In this document: positions 1 through 6,496 of the stretch, piece by piece
Layout of the letters: the number at the start of each line of letters is the position of its first letter
How positions within the stretch are numbered: position 1 is the first letter of the stretch
NCBI GenBank assembly: GCA_012735455.1
Contig: JAAYHG010000297.1
Span: 1-9,909, forward strand
Direction of reading: 5' to 3'
Source of the DNA: Bacillota bacterium
GTDB lineage: Bacteria > Bacillota > DTU030 > DUMP01
DNA: 9,909 bases
Program-made: the position numbers and the translations under genes
The notes under the pieces: generated by a model
Database searches by the model: none
What the model was told of the DNA's origin: nothing
The model's input: only the letters and a program-made list of their open reading frames with translations

Positions 1-168
1 CAAGCACTCCTGGCCAGGGCAATGGATATATATAAGGTGCACTTGGGTCGGGTTCTAGGGCATTTTTCCCCAGAGGAATTGGTGTCTTTGGTGGCATGCC
101 TGGAGAAGCTAAGTGAGGCGATTGTCCAAGAGACGCCAACGGGACTTGGGAGAGGAGAACAAGGATGA
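1..168 (+). CDS. MarR-family transcriptional regulator, C-terminal fragment
   Basis: The reading frame is open from base 1 to a TGA at 166-168 and gives 55 residues; the gene begins outside the window. The fragment reads as the last part of a MarR-type winged-helix regulator: a helix containing HLGRVLGHFSPEELVSLV followed by LEKLSEA. This matches the family's C-terminal dimerisation helices, which typically carry L-S-x-E-E-L followed by a leucine-rich helix ending in LEKL. The DNA-binding wing is not in the window. The stop overlaps the ATG of the MATE transporter (ATGA, 165-168), so the two are translationally coupled. A MarR regulator paired with a MATE pump recalls MepR/MepA of Staphylococcus, where the regulator represses the pump and is released by its substrates; that role here is inference. 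Only the tail is visible, so another helical protein cannot be excluded. Confidence 0.68.
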   Translation, partial: QALLARAMDIYKVHLGRVLGHFSPEELVSLVACLEKLSEAIVQETPTGLGRGEQG

Positions 169-1553
169 GTACTAAGATGACAGACTTCACCGAAGGCAGT
201 ATTCCCAGGCACCTCTTGCTTTTCTCTACCCCTATGTTCCTGGGGAACCTACTGCAGGCAATGTACAACACGGTGGATAGCTTCTGGGTAGGACGGTACT
301 TGGGCCGGCAAGCATTGGCGGCTGTTTCAGTGGGATTTCCTATTATCTTTGCACTAATTGCTTTGGTCATGGGTCTTACCATGGCTACCACCACTCTTGT
401 TGCCCAGTATTACGGTGCGGGACAGATGAGCCGCGTTCGGCGCGCGGTTAGCAATTCTCTGGTCTTGCAGGTCTTGATGGGTATCGTGTTTACGATGGCA
501 GGGGTAACACTGCGAGACCACTTGCTACAGCTGATCAATGTACCCTTAGACGTTCTGCCCCTTGCCAGTCAGTACATGGGTATTTTCTTAACAGGGCTGA
601 CCGCCACCTTCTTGTATAATGCCAGCAGTTCCATCTTGCGGGGGTTGGGCGATTCCCGTACCTCGCTTCGGTTCTTGGCTTATGCTACTGGCATGAACAT
701 TGTCTTGGATCCCTTGTTCATTTTTGGTATCGGGCCTATTCCGGCTATGGGTGTGGCGGGGGTGGCCCTGGCCACCGTGATATCTCAGGTGTTCTCGGCC
801 GTCTTGTCTGTTGCCTATCTGGTGCGCCAATCCGGGCTGCTGACCCTGGAACCAGGTTGGTGGAAACCGGATTGGCAAATCATGGCCCTGACCTTTAAGA
901 TTGGTTTGCCGGCAGGGATGCAACAGGTCCTGGTTTCTTTGAGTGCTCTTTTCATCAGCTCTCTGGTGAATCGTTTTGGCAGCACAGTAGTGGCTGGTTT
1001 TGGTGCGGCGGCTCGCCTGGATCAGTTCGCTGTAATGCCCTCCATGAGTGTAGGTTTAGCGGTTTCTGCTCTGGTGGGTCAGAACCTGGGTGCAGGCAAG
1101 TATGAACGGGTGCGCGAGATTGTCAAGTGGAGTGCTGCCCTGGGTGGGGGGATCACCATTGCTGTGGCTCTACTGTTCCTGTCTATTCCTCAAAGCTTGC
1201 TTGGAGTGTTTATCAAAGATAGCGCTGTTATTGCTGCCGGTGCTACCTACTTGGGCTACAATGCTTTTGCTTATGTTCCGTTCGCCCTGATGTTTGTTTT
1301 CGGGGGTGTTTTGCGCGGAGCTGGAGACACTCTGGCTACCATGGCCATCACTCTAATGGGTCTGTGGCTTGTGCGGGTGCCGTTGGCTGCTTACCTCTCC
1401 AGCAATCCTACTCTGGGTATCAGGGGCGTGTGGATAGCTGTCATGATAAGTCCTATGGTCAGCTTCCTGCTCCAGCTAGGTTATTATCGCACCGGGATTT
1501 GGAAAAGGCGGGCCATTGTCAAGAGGTCCGGCGGTGATTCTGGGGAAGACTAG
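165..1553 (+). CDS. MATE family multidrug/cation efflux transporter
   Basis: This 462-residue polytopic membrane protein has the length and about 12 hydrophobic segments of MATE transporters. These export drugs, dyes or metabolites in exchange for Na+ or H+. The N-terminus is characteristic: GSIPRHLLLFSTPMFLGNLL at about residues 11-30, then YNTVDSFWVGRYLG and ALAAVSVGFPI. The second half repeats the pattern with GLPAGMQQVL near 250, then VAGFGAAARLDQFAVMPS and VSALVGQNLGAGKYERV, the internal duplication of the fold. The ATG at 165 overlaps the stop of the MarR-type gene and is preceded by AGGAGAACAAGG, so regulator and pump form one operon. The family resembles MepA/NorM-like proteins; the substrate cannot be deduced. 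The C-terminus is short and charged (GIWKRRAIVKRSGGDSGED), probably cytoplasmic. The family call is secure; the drug-resistance role is inference. Confidence 0.93.
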   Translation: MSTKMTDFTEGSIPRHLLLFSTPMFLGNLLQAMYNTVDSFWVGRYLGRQALAAVSVGFPIIFALIALVMGLTMATTTLVAQYYGAGQMSRVRRAVSNSLVLQVLMGIVFTMAGVTLRDHLLQLINVPLDVLPLASQYMGIFLTGLTATFLYNASSSILRGLGDSRTSLRFLAYATGMNIVLDPLFIFGIGPIPAMGVAGVALATVISQVFSAVLSVAYLVRQSGLLTLEPGWWKPDWQIMALTFKIGLPAGMQQVLVSLSALFISSLVNRFGSTVVAGFGAAARLDQFAVMPSMSVGLAVSALVGQNLGAGKYERVREIVKWSAALGGGITIAVALLFLSIPQSLLGVFIKDSAVIAAGATYLGYNAFAYVPFALMFVFGGVLRGAGDTLATMAITLMGLWLVRVPLAAYLSSNPTLGIRGVWIAVMISPMVSFLLQLGYYRTGIWKRRAIVKRSGGDSGED

Positions 1554-1632
1554 AGTTTACAGGAGGAATCGAGAACAGCACGGCGAAATTACAGATAAAT
1601 CCCTGTTGCAGATTACGGGAAGGGTGGGAGCC

Positions 1633-2487
1633 ATGATGCCGGTCCGGGTGATAACAGACTCTGCTTGTGATTTGCCGTCTGAGCTCTTTAAGGCGCACAA
1701 TATTAAGTTTGCTTCGCTGTCCGTTACTTTTGCCGACCGTACCTATACGGACGGAGTTGACCTGACTAGAGATGAATTCTATGATCGCCTGGCACAGGGC
1801 GGCGACCTGCCCATGACCGCTCAACCTTCGCCTCATGCTTTTCTCGTACTCATGCAGGAAGCCCTGGCTGCAGGCGATGAGGTAGTGGTGGTGACCCTGT
1901 CGTCGGGATTGAGCGGCACCTTTGAGAGTGCACAGACAGCCTACCATAGCCTGAACAAAGAGGAGCAGCGCAGGGTCCACCTGGTGGACTCGCGCACAGC
2001 AGCTACGGGGGAAGGCCTTTTGGTACTGCAGGCCGTCAGGCTTGCCGAGCAGGGGAAAAGCGGGCAGGAAATCGTTGAAAACCTCCGTGGGATGATCTCT
2101 TCCCTGGCCTCTGTTTTTACTGTGGATACCCTGGAGAACCTGCGTAAGGGAGGTCGGATCAGCCGGATTCAGGCCTTACTGGGGACTGTCTTGGAGATTA
2201 AGCCCATCCTTGAGCTGGACAGGGAGGGGCATATTGTGGTGAAAGAAAAGGTGCGCGGACGGCGCAAGGCGGTGCGGCGTCTGCTGGAAATCATGGCTGC
2301 GGAGGGAAAGAACCTTTCTGATCAGGTGGTGGGTATCGCCCACGGCCACGTACCGGAAGCGGCAGCAGAGCTGGAACAGGCCATCCGGGAACGCTTTAAT
2401 GCAAAAGAGATTATTGTCGGGGAGATCTCGGCTACCATTGGTACCCATACCGGCCCCGGCTGCTTAGCGGTGTTTTTCCATCGCTAG
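1633..2487 (+). CDS. DegV family fatty-acid-binding protein
   Basis: The product is 284 residues from the ATG at 1633, the usual DegV length (about 280). DegV proteins (FakB-like) bind a fatty acid in a two-domain fold. In Firmicutes with FakA, they present it to the kinase to make acyl phosphate for phospholipid synthesis. Visible hallmarks are ITDSACDLP at residues 7-15, TAQPSP at 62-67, the ligand-contact motif LSSGLSGTFESA at about 89-100, VDSRTAATGEG after it, and a late HGHVPEAAAELE helix. The frame stays open upstream to about 1516, but those codons overlap the MATE gene and lack family similarity. The ATG pair at 1633/1636 sits directly before the conserved MPVRVITDSA start, behind a modest GGGTGGGAG ribosome site. 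The gene lies 79 bases after the MATE stop and may share its transcript, which ends at the terminator just beyond. No fakA is in view. Confidence 0.9.
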   Translation: MMPVRVITDSACDLPSELFKAHNIKFASLSVTFADRTYTDGVDLTRDEFYDRLAQGGDLPMTAQPSPHAFLVLMQEALAAGDEVVVVTLSSGLSGTFESAQTAYHSLNKEEQRRVHLVDSRTAATGEGLLVLQAVRLAEQGKSGQEIVENLRGMISSLASVFTVDTLENLRKGGRISRIQALLGTVLEIKPILELDREGHIVVKEKVRGRRKAVRRLLEIMAAEGKNLSDQVVGIAHGHVPEAAAELEQAIRERFNAKEIIVGEISATIGTHTGPGCLAVFFHR

Positions 2488-2500
2488 GGATGAAAAAGGC

Positions 2501-2540
2501 AAAAAAAGTTCCGGTGCCGCCCAGCACCGGAACTTTTTTT
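2501..2540. terminator. Bidirectional Rho-independent terminator
   Basis: There is a perfect 10-bp stem, GTTCCGGTGC (2508-2517) with GCACCGGAAC (2524-2533), and a 6-base loop. Seven A's (2501-2507) flank it on one side and seven T's (2534-2540) on the other. Read on either strand it is a GC-rich hairpin followed by a U run. It lies between the convergent degV-type and NlpC/P60 genes and can end both transcripts. Confidence 0.95.
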
Positions 2541-2547
2541 CTAACTT

Positions 2548-3528
2548 CTAGAGGATGCGTTTGGCACCCTTGTAGTTCTTAGCGTAGTACCCTTCTGCCA
2601 TGGAAGAGTACTTCACGCCGCCGGAGGTAGAGGCGTGGATAAACATGTTGCCCCCGGTGTAAATACCCACGTGACGAATATCGCGGCTGCCGTAGTAACC
2701 GAAGAAGACAAGATCACCTGGTTCCAGGTCGTCCTTTTGTACCGCTTGCCCCAGGTTGAACTGACTGGCTGAATTGTGGGGCAGGTCTTTTCCTGCCTGG
2801 GCAAAGACATAGGCGGTAAAGCCGGAGCAGTCAAAGGCCTCGGGCCCTGAGGCACCGTAGCGATACGGTTTTCCCTTGAGGGAATTGGCGATATCCAGAA
2901 GAGACGTGGCCCGCTCGCTTCTTTCAGCCTCACCCCTTGAGGATACACCGGTCCGTGTCTCTTCGCTTGGGGGTTTCGGAATTACCAGCACCTGGCCTGG
3001 ATGAATTTCCGTGGTGGCCAAGTTGTTGGTGGCCATTATGGCCTCAGCGGTGACGCCGTATTTTTGTCCAATGCCGTACAGGGTGTCGCCCTTAACCACA
3101 GTGTAGGTTACTTCGAGGCCAGATTCTTCGGACTCAGTGGCCTCTGTTGTGCCATCGGTGGTGACTGTGTCTGTTTCAGAGACTGCTTCGTCGTTATTAT
3201 CGGCAACGGCTGCAGCAAGTGCAGCCTCTGCAGCAGAGGCTTTCTTATCCGGCACAATTAACTTTTGTCCTGGATAGATGATCGTGTCTTCCAGTCCGTT
3301 AGTAGATTGAAGGAAGCTTACAGTGATGGCATAGTGGCGGCTGATAGTCCAGAGAGTTTCCCCGGGTACAACGGTATGTACAGCAGCGTAGGCCGGTGTG
3401 CTTCCCAGTATGGCGATGGCCGAAGCTGTGGCCAGGCCAAGCTTAAGGTTGGTGCCACTTATCAACCTGAAGATAGGTTGGCTCTTTGGCATAGAAAATA
3501 CCCGCCTTCCCGGCAACTTATTTGGCAT
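2548..3528 (-). CDS. Secreted LysM-LysM-NlpC/P60 peptidoglycan endopeptidase
   Basis: From the ATG at 3528 the product has 326 residues. A Sec signal peptide runs to about residue 48 (hydrophobic LGLATASAIAILG, cleavage after AYA). Two LysM cell-wall-binding repeats follow (about 50-93 and 141-184, each with a GxTLW/Y...YPGQ/HPGQ...VP/IP pattern). An acidic Ser/Thr/Ala-rich linker joins them. An NlpC/P60 cysteine peptidase occupies about 209-326. Its catalytic set is visible: Cys234 in FDCSGF, His286 in RHVGIY and His298 in FIHAS. Such enzymes cut D-Glu-diamino acid bonds in stem peptides during wall growth or separation. The open frame extends upstream to 3801, but those codons overlap acpS antisense and precede no signal peptide. 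A second in-frame ATG at 3492 (314 residues) would also keep the signal peptide. Neither start has a good ribosome site, so the exact start is uncertain. Confidence 0.9.
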   Translation of the reverse strand: MPNKLPGRRVFSMPKSQPIFRLISGTNLKLGLATASAIAILGSTPAYAAVHTVVPGETLWTISRHYAITVSFLQSTNGLEDTIIYPGQKLIVPDKKASAAEAALAAAVADNNDEAVSETDTVTTDGTTEATESEESGLEVTYTVVKGDTLYGIGQKYGVTAEAIMATNNLATTEIHPGQVLVIPKPPSEETRTGVSSRGEAERSERATSLLDIANSLKGKPYRYGASGPEAFDCSGFTAYVFAQAGKDLPHNSASQFNLGQAVQKDDLEPGDLVFFGYYGSRDIRHVGIYTGGNMFIHASTSGGVKYSSMAEGYYAKNYKGAKRIL

Positions 3529-3637
3529 TATAGTATTCGACAGTGTTGCGGTGTTTCCTTCTCCCAGATGAAAATAATTGGGGTACCTACCAAGATATTG
3601 TAAGGATGTAGTACAGGTAGTAGCAAAGATGTCGATT

Positions 3638-3646
3638 TGGTATAAT
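3638..3646 (+). promoter_or_regulatory. Extended -10 sigma-A promoter for acpS
   Basis: TGGTATAAT (3638-3646) fits the extended -10 form TGnTATAAT. No convincing -35 lies 16-18 bases upstream, as expected for extended -10 promoters. It sits about 42 bases before the acpS GTG. The same bases read on the minus strand give TATTAT, a possible divergent -10 for the NlpC/P60 gene, but the matching -35 is poor. Confidence 0.6.
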
Positions 3647-3687
3647 ACAGCCAAGAAAAGGCAGGTCCTAGAGAAAGGGAGAAACAG

Positions 3688-4086
3688 GTGGTTGTTGGCA
3701 CGGGTATAGACATAGTAGAAATAGAACGCATTCGGGCGGCGAAAGAGCGCTGGGGCGAGCGTTTCCTCTCCCGCGTCTTCACTCGGCTGGAGCGGGCGCA
3801 CTGCGCGAGGCGCAAGGAAGAAGACAGCTCCTTGGCTGCGCGTTTTGCAGCTAAGGAGGCTGTGGCCAAAGCTCTGGGGTTGGGCTTAGGGCGGTTTGCC
3901 TGGCAGGAGATTGAAGTAGTAACCCTAGACACAGGGCGGCCGCTGGTACGAATGACAGGGTTAACACTGGCTGCTGCCCAAGTGCAGGGTGTAGGCAGGG
4001 TGTTGCTCAGCTTGTCCCACACCAGGCAGTACGCTGTTGCTCAGGCGGTGGCCCTGTCTGTGGCGGAGCAAAAAAATAGGCCCTAA
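3688..4086 (+). CDS. acpS: Holo-[acyl-carrier-protein] synthase
   Basis: AcpS transfers 4'-phosphopantetheine from CoA to a serine of acyl carrier protein, activating it for fatty acid synthesis in the cytoplasm. The 132-residue product has the normal length and both signature regions. GTGIDIVEIERI at the N-terminus carries Mg-binding Asp8. RFAAKEAVAKALGLGLG at about 52-68 carries Glu57, the second metal ligand of the family. A C-terminal LSLSHTRQYAVAQAV strand follows (about 107-121). The start is GTG at 3688, behind a GAAAGGGAG ribosome site; the product begins MVVGTGID, as in other AcpS proteins. The stop is 16 bases before nnrE/D, so the pair is an operon driven from the extended -10 promoter upstream. 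The acpS-nnrD/E pairing is a frequent arrangement in Firmicutes. Confidence 0.96.
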   Translation: MVVGTGIDIVEIERIRAAKERWGERFLSRVFTRLERAHCARRKEEDSSLAARFAAKEAVAKALGLGLGRFAWQEIEVVTLDTGRPLVRMTGLTLAAAQVQGVGRVLLSLSHTRQYAVAQAVALSVAEQKNRP

Positions 4087-4102
4087 GTAGGGAGGCAGTG
4101 TT

Positions 4103-5674
4103 ATGCGTTTGGTAACGGCAGCTGAGATGAAGCGGGCGGACAACTACACCATAGAGGACATCGGTCTACCTGAGGTTGTGCTCATGGAGGAGGCGGGGCG
4201 CCAAGTGGCCCGTTTTTGCCTGCGTCTCCTAAGTGAGCATCCAGGGCGGGGACGAGTGTTTGTTTGGGCTGGACGAGGTAACAACGGCGGTGACGGTTAT
4301 GTGGTAGCAAGGCTCCTTCACCTAGCTGGCTACCACGTGGAAGTTTTTTTGGTCTTCCCTGATACGGCAGAACCAAAGGGTGCGGCTGCTCAAAACCTGG
4401 CCATCCTACGCCGTTTAGGTGTGCCGGTAAACAAGGCTTGGGAGCCTGAGGAGATTGCTGCTGCCCGCGTAGTTGCGGCAACAGGGGACCTACAGGTGGA
4501 CGCTCTGTTCGGCACCGGCCTCAGAGGGTCAGTGACGGGACCGGCAGCAACTGCTATTGCCGCTATCAACTCTGTGCCTGTTCCTGTAGTGGCTGTAGAT
4601 CTTCCGTCCGGACTCAACGCGGATACAGGTGAGGTGGCCGGACCAACGGTTCGGGCAGCTTACACCGTAACACTGGGACGCCCCAAGATAGGGCTGTATA
4701 CTTACCCCGGGGCTGATCTAGCCGGTAAGATAGAAAAGGTGGATATTGGAATCCCGGCGGAGGCCTACCTGGATGAGGGACCAGGCGTGTTCCTTACTGA
4801 GGTGGCTGAAGTTGCAGCCTGGTTCCCGACCTGGGGATTCGACACACATAAGGGTAGCAGAGGGCGTGTTTTCTTGGTGGGGGGTTCCCCTGGCCTTACC
4901 GGTGCGGCCTGTTTGGCAGCCAACGCAGCCTTAAGGGCAGGTGCGGGTCTGGTGACTCTGGGGGTGCCCGAGAGCTTGCACAGCCAAATGGAGATCAAGC
5001 TCACTGAGGTTATGACCACCCCACTGCCTGAGGCAGATGATGGGACCCTGGCTGCTTTAGCCGCTGGACCTATCCTGGAGCGGGCAACCCGGGCCGATGC
5101 CTTAGGGGTGGGACCGGGCCTTGGCCGGGGAGAGGAATTGCCGGATCTGGTAGCCCAGCTTGTTCGGGAAAGCCCGGTGCCACTGGTTCTGGATGCAGAT
5201 GGTTTGAACGCCCTGGTTGGTGCCACTGGCCTTCTTAAAGAGGCGGCAGCGCCGGTTATCTTAACGCCCCACCCGGGTGAACTGGCGCGTCTTGTAGGCA
5301 GCACCACAGCGGAGGTGGCAGTTCACCGTTTGCCGCTGGCACGGGATCTGGCGCAGGACTGGAATGTAATCCTTGTCCTTAAGGGCGCGCGGACAGTAAT
5401 CGCGGCGCCGGACGGCAGCTGTTACATTAACCCTACCGGCAACCCAGGCTTGGCAACAGGAGGTACAGGGGATGTCCTCACGGGGGTCATTACCGCCTTT
5501 TTGGCGGCGGGCCTGCAGCCTCTACAGGCAGTTGTAGCCGCTGTTTTTTGTCACGGGCTGGCGGGTGATCTAGTGCGGGATGAAGTGGGTGGAGAAATTG
5601 GCTTTACCGCCGGAGACGTAATACGGGCACTGCCTCGGACGCTTAATTCTCTCCTTTCCCGAGCCAAGGGGTAG
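4103..5674 (+). CDS. nnrD: Bifunctional NAD(P)HX epimerase / ADP-dependent dehydratase
   Basis: This enzyme repairs hydrated, damaged NADH and NADPH. The N-terminal YjeF_N (NnrE) domain interconverts the R and S epimers of NAD(P)HX. The C-terminal ribokinase-like NnrD domain dehydrates the S form using ADP. In 523 residues the epimerase domain spans about 1-218, with GNNGGDGYVVAR (59-70), VDALFGTGL (132-140) and VDLPSGLNADTG (165-176). The dehydratase domain spans about 240-515, with HKGSRGRVFLVGGS (249-262), LDADGLNAL (363-371), TPHPGELARL (388-397), and TGGTGDVLTG (452-461), which carries the catalytic Asp457. All key motifs are intact in both halves. The ATG at 4103 follows GGGAGG with a 7-base spacer. 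It lies 16 bases after acpS in the same operon. The symbol nnrD stands for the fused gene (nnrE plus nnrD; E. coli yjeF-like). Confidence 0.96.
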   Translation: MRLVTAAEMKRADNYTIEDIGLPEVVLMEEAGRQVARFCLRLLSEHPGRGRVFVWAGRGNNGGDGYVVARLLHLAGYHVEVFLVFPDTAEPKGAAAQNLAILRRLGVPVNKAWEPEEIAAARVVAATGDLQVDALFGTGLRGSVTGPAATAIAAINSVPVPVVAVDLPSGLNADTGEVAGPTVRAAYTVTLGRPKIGLYTYPGADLAGKIEKVDIGIPAEAYLDEGPGVFLTEVAEVAAWFPTWGFDTHKGSRGRVFLVGGSPGLTGAACLAANAALRAGAGLVTLGVPESLHSQMEIKLTEVMTTPLPEADDGTLAALAAGPILERATRADALGVGPGLGRGEELPDLVAQLVRESPVPLVLDADGLNALVGATGLLKEAAAPVILTPHPGELARLVGSTTAEVAVHRLPLARDLAQDWNVILVLKGARTVIAAPDGSCYINPTGNPGLATGGTGDVLTGVITAFLAAGLQPLQAVVAAVFCHGLAGDLVRDEVGGEIGFTAGDVIRALPRTLNSLLSRAKG

Positions 5675-5680
5675 GTGGTG

Positions 5681-5718
5681 CTCCCGGGCATGGCTTAGCC
5701 CCCGGGGTTCGCTGGGAG
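5681..5718 (+). other. Imperfect GC-rich hairpin after nnrD
   Basis: CTCCC (5681-5685) can pair with GGGAG (5714-5718), and GGGC (5686-5689) with GCCC (5698-5701). The CCGGGG stretch (5702-5707) offers a competing partner for CCCGGG (5683-5688). It starts 7 bases after the nnrD stop. No T run follows, so it is not a standard intrinsic terminator. It could protect the 3' end of the message or be chance in a GC-rich spacer. Confidence 0.35.
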
Positions 5719-5749
5719 GTATTACCTGAGGGGGCATTGCTGGTACACG

Positions 5750-5778
5750 TTGACAATGGTTGCAGAGATATATATAAT
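5750..5778 (+). promoter_or_regulatory. Consensus sigma-A promoter of the mazEF operon
   Basis: An exact TTGACA (5750-5755) is followed by a 17-base spacer and an exact TATAAT (5773-5778). This is a full 12/12 match to the sigma-A consensus at optimal spacing. Transcription would start near 5785, about 40 bases before the antitoxin GTG. Such a strong promoter fits a toxin-antitoxin operon held down by its own antitoxin. Confidence 0.92.
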
Positions 5779-5793
5779 TAATCTGTCACCGCG

Positions 5794-5812
5794 TATATAT
5801 AGCTTGCTATAC
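5794..5812 (+). promoter_or_regulatory. Candidate autoregulatory operator (inverted repeat)
   Basis: TATAGC (5798-5803) and GCTATA (5806-5811) form a perfect 6-bp inverted repeat around TT, between the predicted transcription start and the antitoxin ribosome site. The octamer TATATATA occurs twice, at 5769-5776 (overlapping the -10) and 5794-5801, 25 bases apart. Ribbon-helix-helix antitoxins usually bind short repeats at their promoter, so these are plausible binding sites for the antitoxin. Binding is inferred, not shown. Confidence 0.5.
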
Positions 5813-5825
5813 GGAGGTGCCTTCT

Positions 5826-6107
5826 GTGGGCGAGCTCAAGCGAATAATGATTACAGTTCCATCCAACCTGCTACAGGAAGTAGATGGTATGGTTGCGTTG
5901 GAGAAGGGCAGCCGAAGCGAATTTATCAGGGAGGCGCTGAACCGTTTCTTGGAGGACCGCAAGCGCCGGGAATTGCGGGACCGCATGAAAAACGGTTATT
6001 TGGAAATGGCTAGAATAAATCTGGAATTGGCCGAGGAGGGGTTGCCCACGGAAGACGATACTGATGAGGTCTTAAAGTCTTTTTTGAGAAAAGTGGAGAG
6101 TGAGTAA
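5826..6107 (+). CDS. ndoAI: Ribbon-helix-helix antitoxin, EndoAI/MazE type
   Basis: The 93-residue product is the antitoxin that binds and blocks the MazF-type RNase encoded next, and probably represses its own promoter. An N-terminal ribbon-helix-helix DNA-binding motif spans about residues 4-45 (KRIMITVPSNLLQEVDGM, then KGSRSEFIREALNRFLED). The stretch RMKNGYLEMARINLELAEE matches the Bacillus subtilis EndoAI region LMRRGYMEMAKINLNISSE as I remember it; this part and the acidic tail wrap the toxin. The start chosen is GTG at 5826: GGAGG (5813-5817) stands 8 bases upstream. The in-frame GTG at 5817 overlaps that ribosome site and is unlikely. The stop is 3 bases before the toxin start, so synthesis of both is coupled. 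Confidence 0.92.
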   Translation: MGELKRIMITVPSNLLQEVDGMVALEKGSRSEFIREALNRFLEDRKRRELRDRMKNGYLEMARINLELAEEGLPTEDDTDEVLKSFLRKVESE

Positions 6108-6110
6108 GGC

Positions 6111-6461
6111 GTGATGGTACAACGCGGGGACATTTTTTACGCAGACCTGCGCCCTGTAGTGGGGTCGGAACAAGGAGGGATCCGGCCCGTTTTGGTTTTG
6201 CAGAACGATATCGGTAATCGCTACAGTCCTACGACTATAGTGGCAGCTATAACTTCTCAGATTAATAAGGGGCGCCTTCCTACCCACGTGGAACTCAAGG
6301 CAGAGGAGTTCGAACTGGAACGAGATTCGGTGATCCTCTTGGAACAGATCCGCACCATAGACAAGAAGCGGCTCAAGCGCCGCATTGGCCACCTGGAAGG
6401 CGATATCATGGATAAGGTAAACCACGGGCTTGCGATCAGCCTTGGCTTGGTGGAAGTGTAA
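6111..6461 (+). CDS. ndoA: Type II toxin, MazF/EndoA endoribonuclease
   Basis: The 116-residue product is a sequence-specific mRNA-cleaving toxin of the MazF/PemK family. By sight it is very close to B. subtilis EndoA (also 116 residues) along its whole length: [67 protein letters not shown] and the [20 protein letters not shown] tail. Arg25, Thr48 and Gln79 sit at the positions known for catalysis and RNA recognition in the Bacillus enzyme, so it should be active. Close similarity suggests the same U^ACAU-type cleavage preference, but that is inference. The start is GTG at 6111; ATG at 6114 would remove one residue. It is read with the antitoxin and is probably co-transcribed with the P-loop/Asp23 gene 35 bases downstream. 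Confidence 0.96.
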   Translation: MMVQRGDIFYADLRPVVGSEQGGIRPVLVLQNDIGNRYSPTTIVAAITSQINKGRLPTHVELKAEEFELERDSVILLEQIRTIDKKRLKRRIGHLEGDIMDKVNHGLAISLGLVEV

Positions 6462-6496
6462 TACATATTTTTTGTCGTTCAAGGAGAAGGGAAACC

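Noticed and set aside
1516..1632. Upstream extension of the DegV frame overlapping the MATE gene.
   Set aside because: It starts at a TTG without a ribosome site, and the family's conserved start coincides with the ATG at 1633.
3529..3641. Possible c-di-AMP (ydaO-type) riboswitch in the leader of the LysM/NlpC-P60 gene, a common place for it.
   Set aside because: The leader is only about 110 bases, and none of the conserved ydaO sequence blocks or stems can be found on the minus strand.
3529..3801. Extended N-terminus of the NlpC/P60 reading frame up to 3801.
   Set aside because: These codons overlap acpS and its promoter in antisense, show no domain, and would place the signal peptide more than 100 residues inside the protein.
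4765..5307. A 180-codon minus-strand frame within nnrD.
   Set aside because: It is low-complexity, rich in Pro/Arg/Ser/Ala as expected for the antisense of a GC-rich gene, and resembles no family.
5750..6013. An 87-codon plus-strand frame overlapping the mazEF promoter and antitoxin.
   Set aside because: It is the out-of-frame shadow of the antitoxin, begins inside the promoter, and has no ribosome site.
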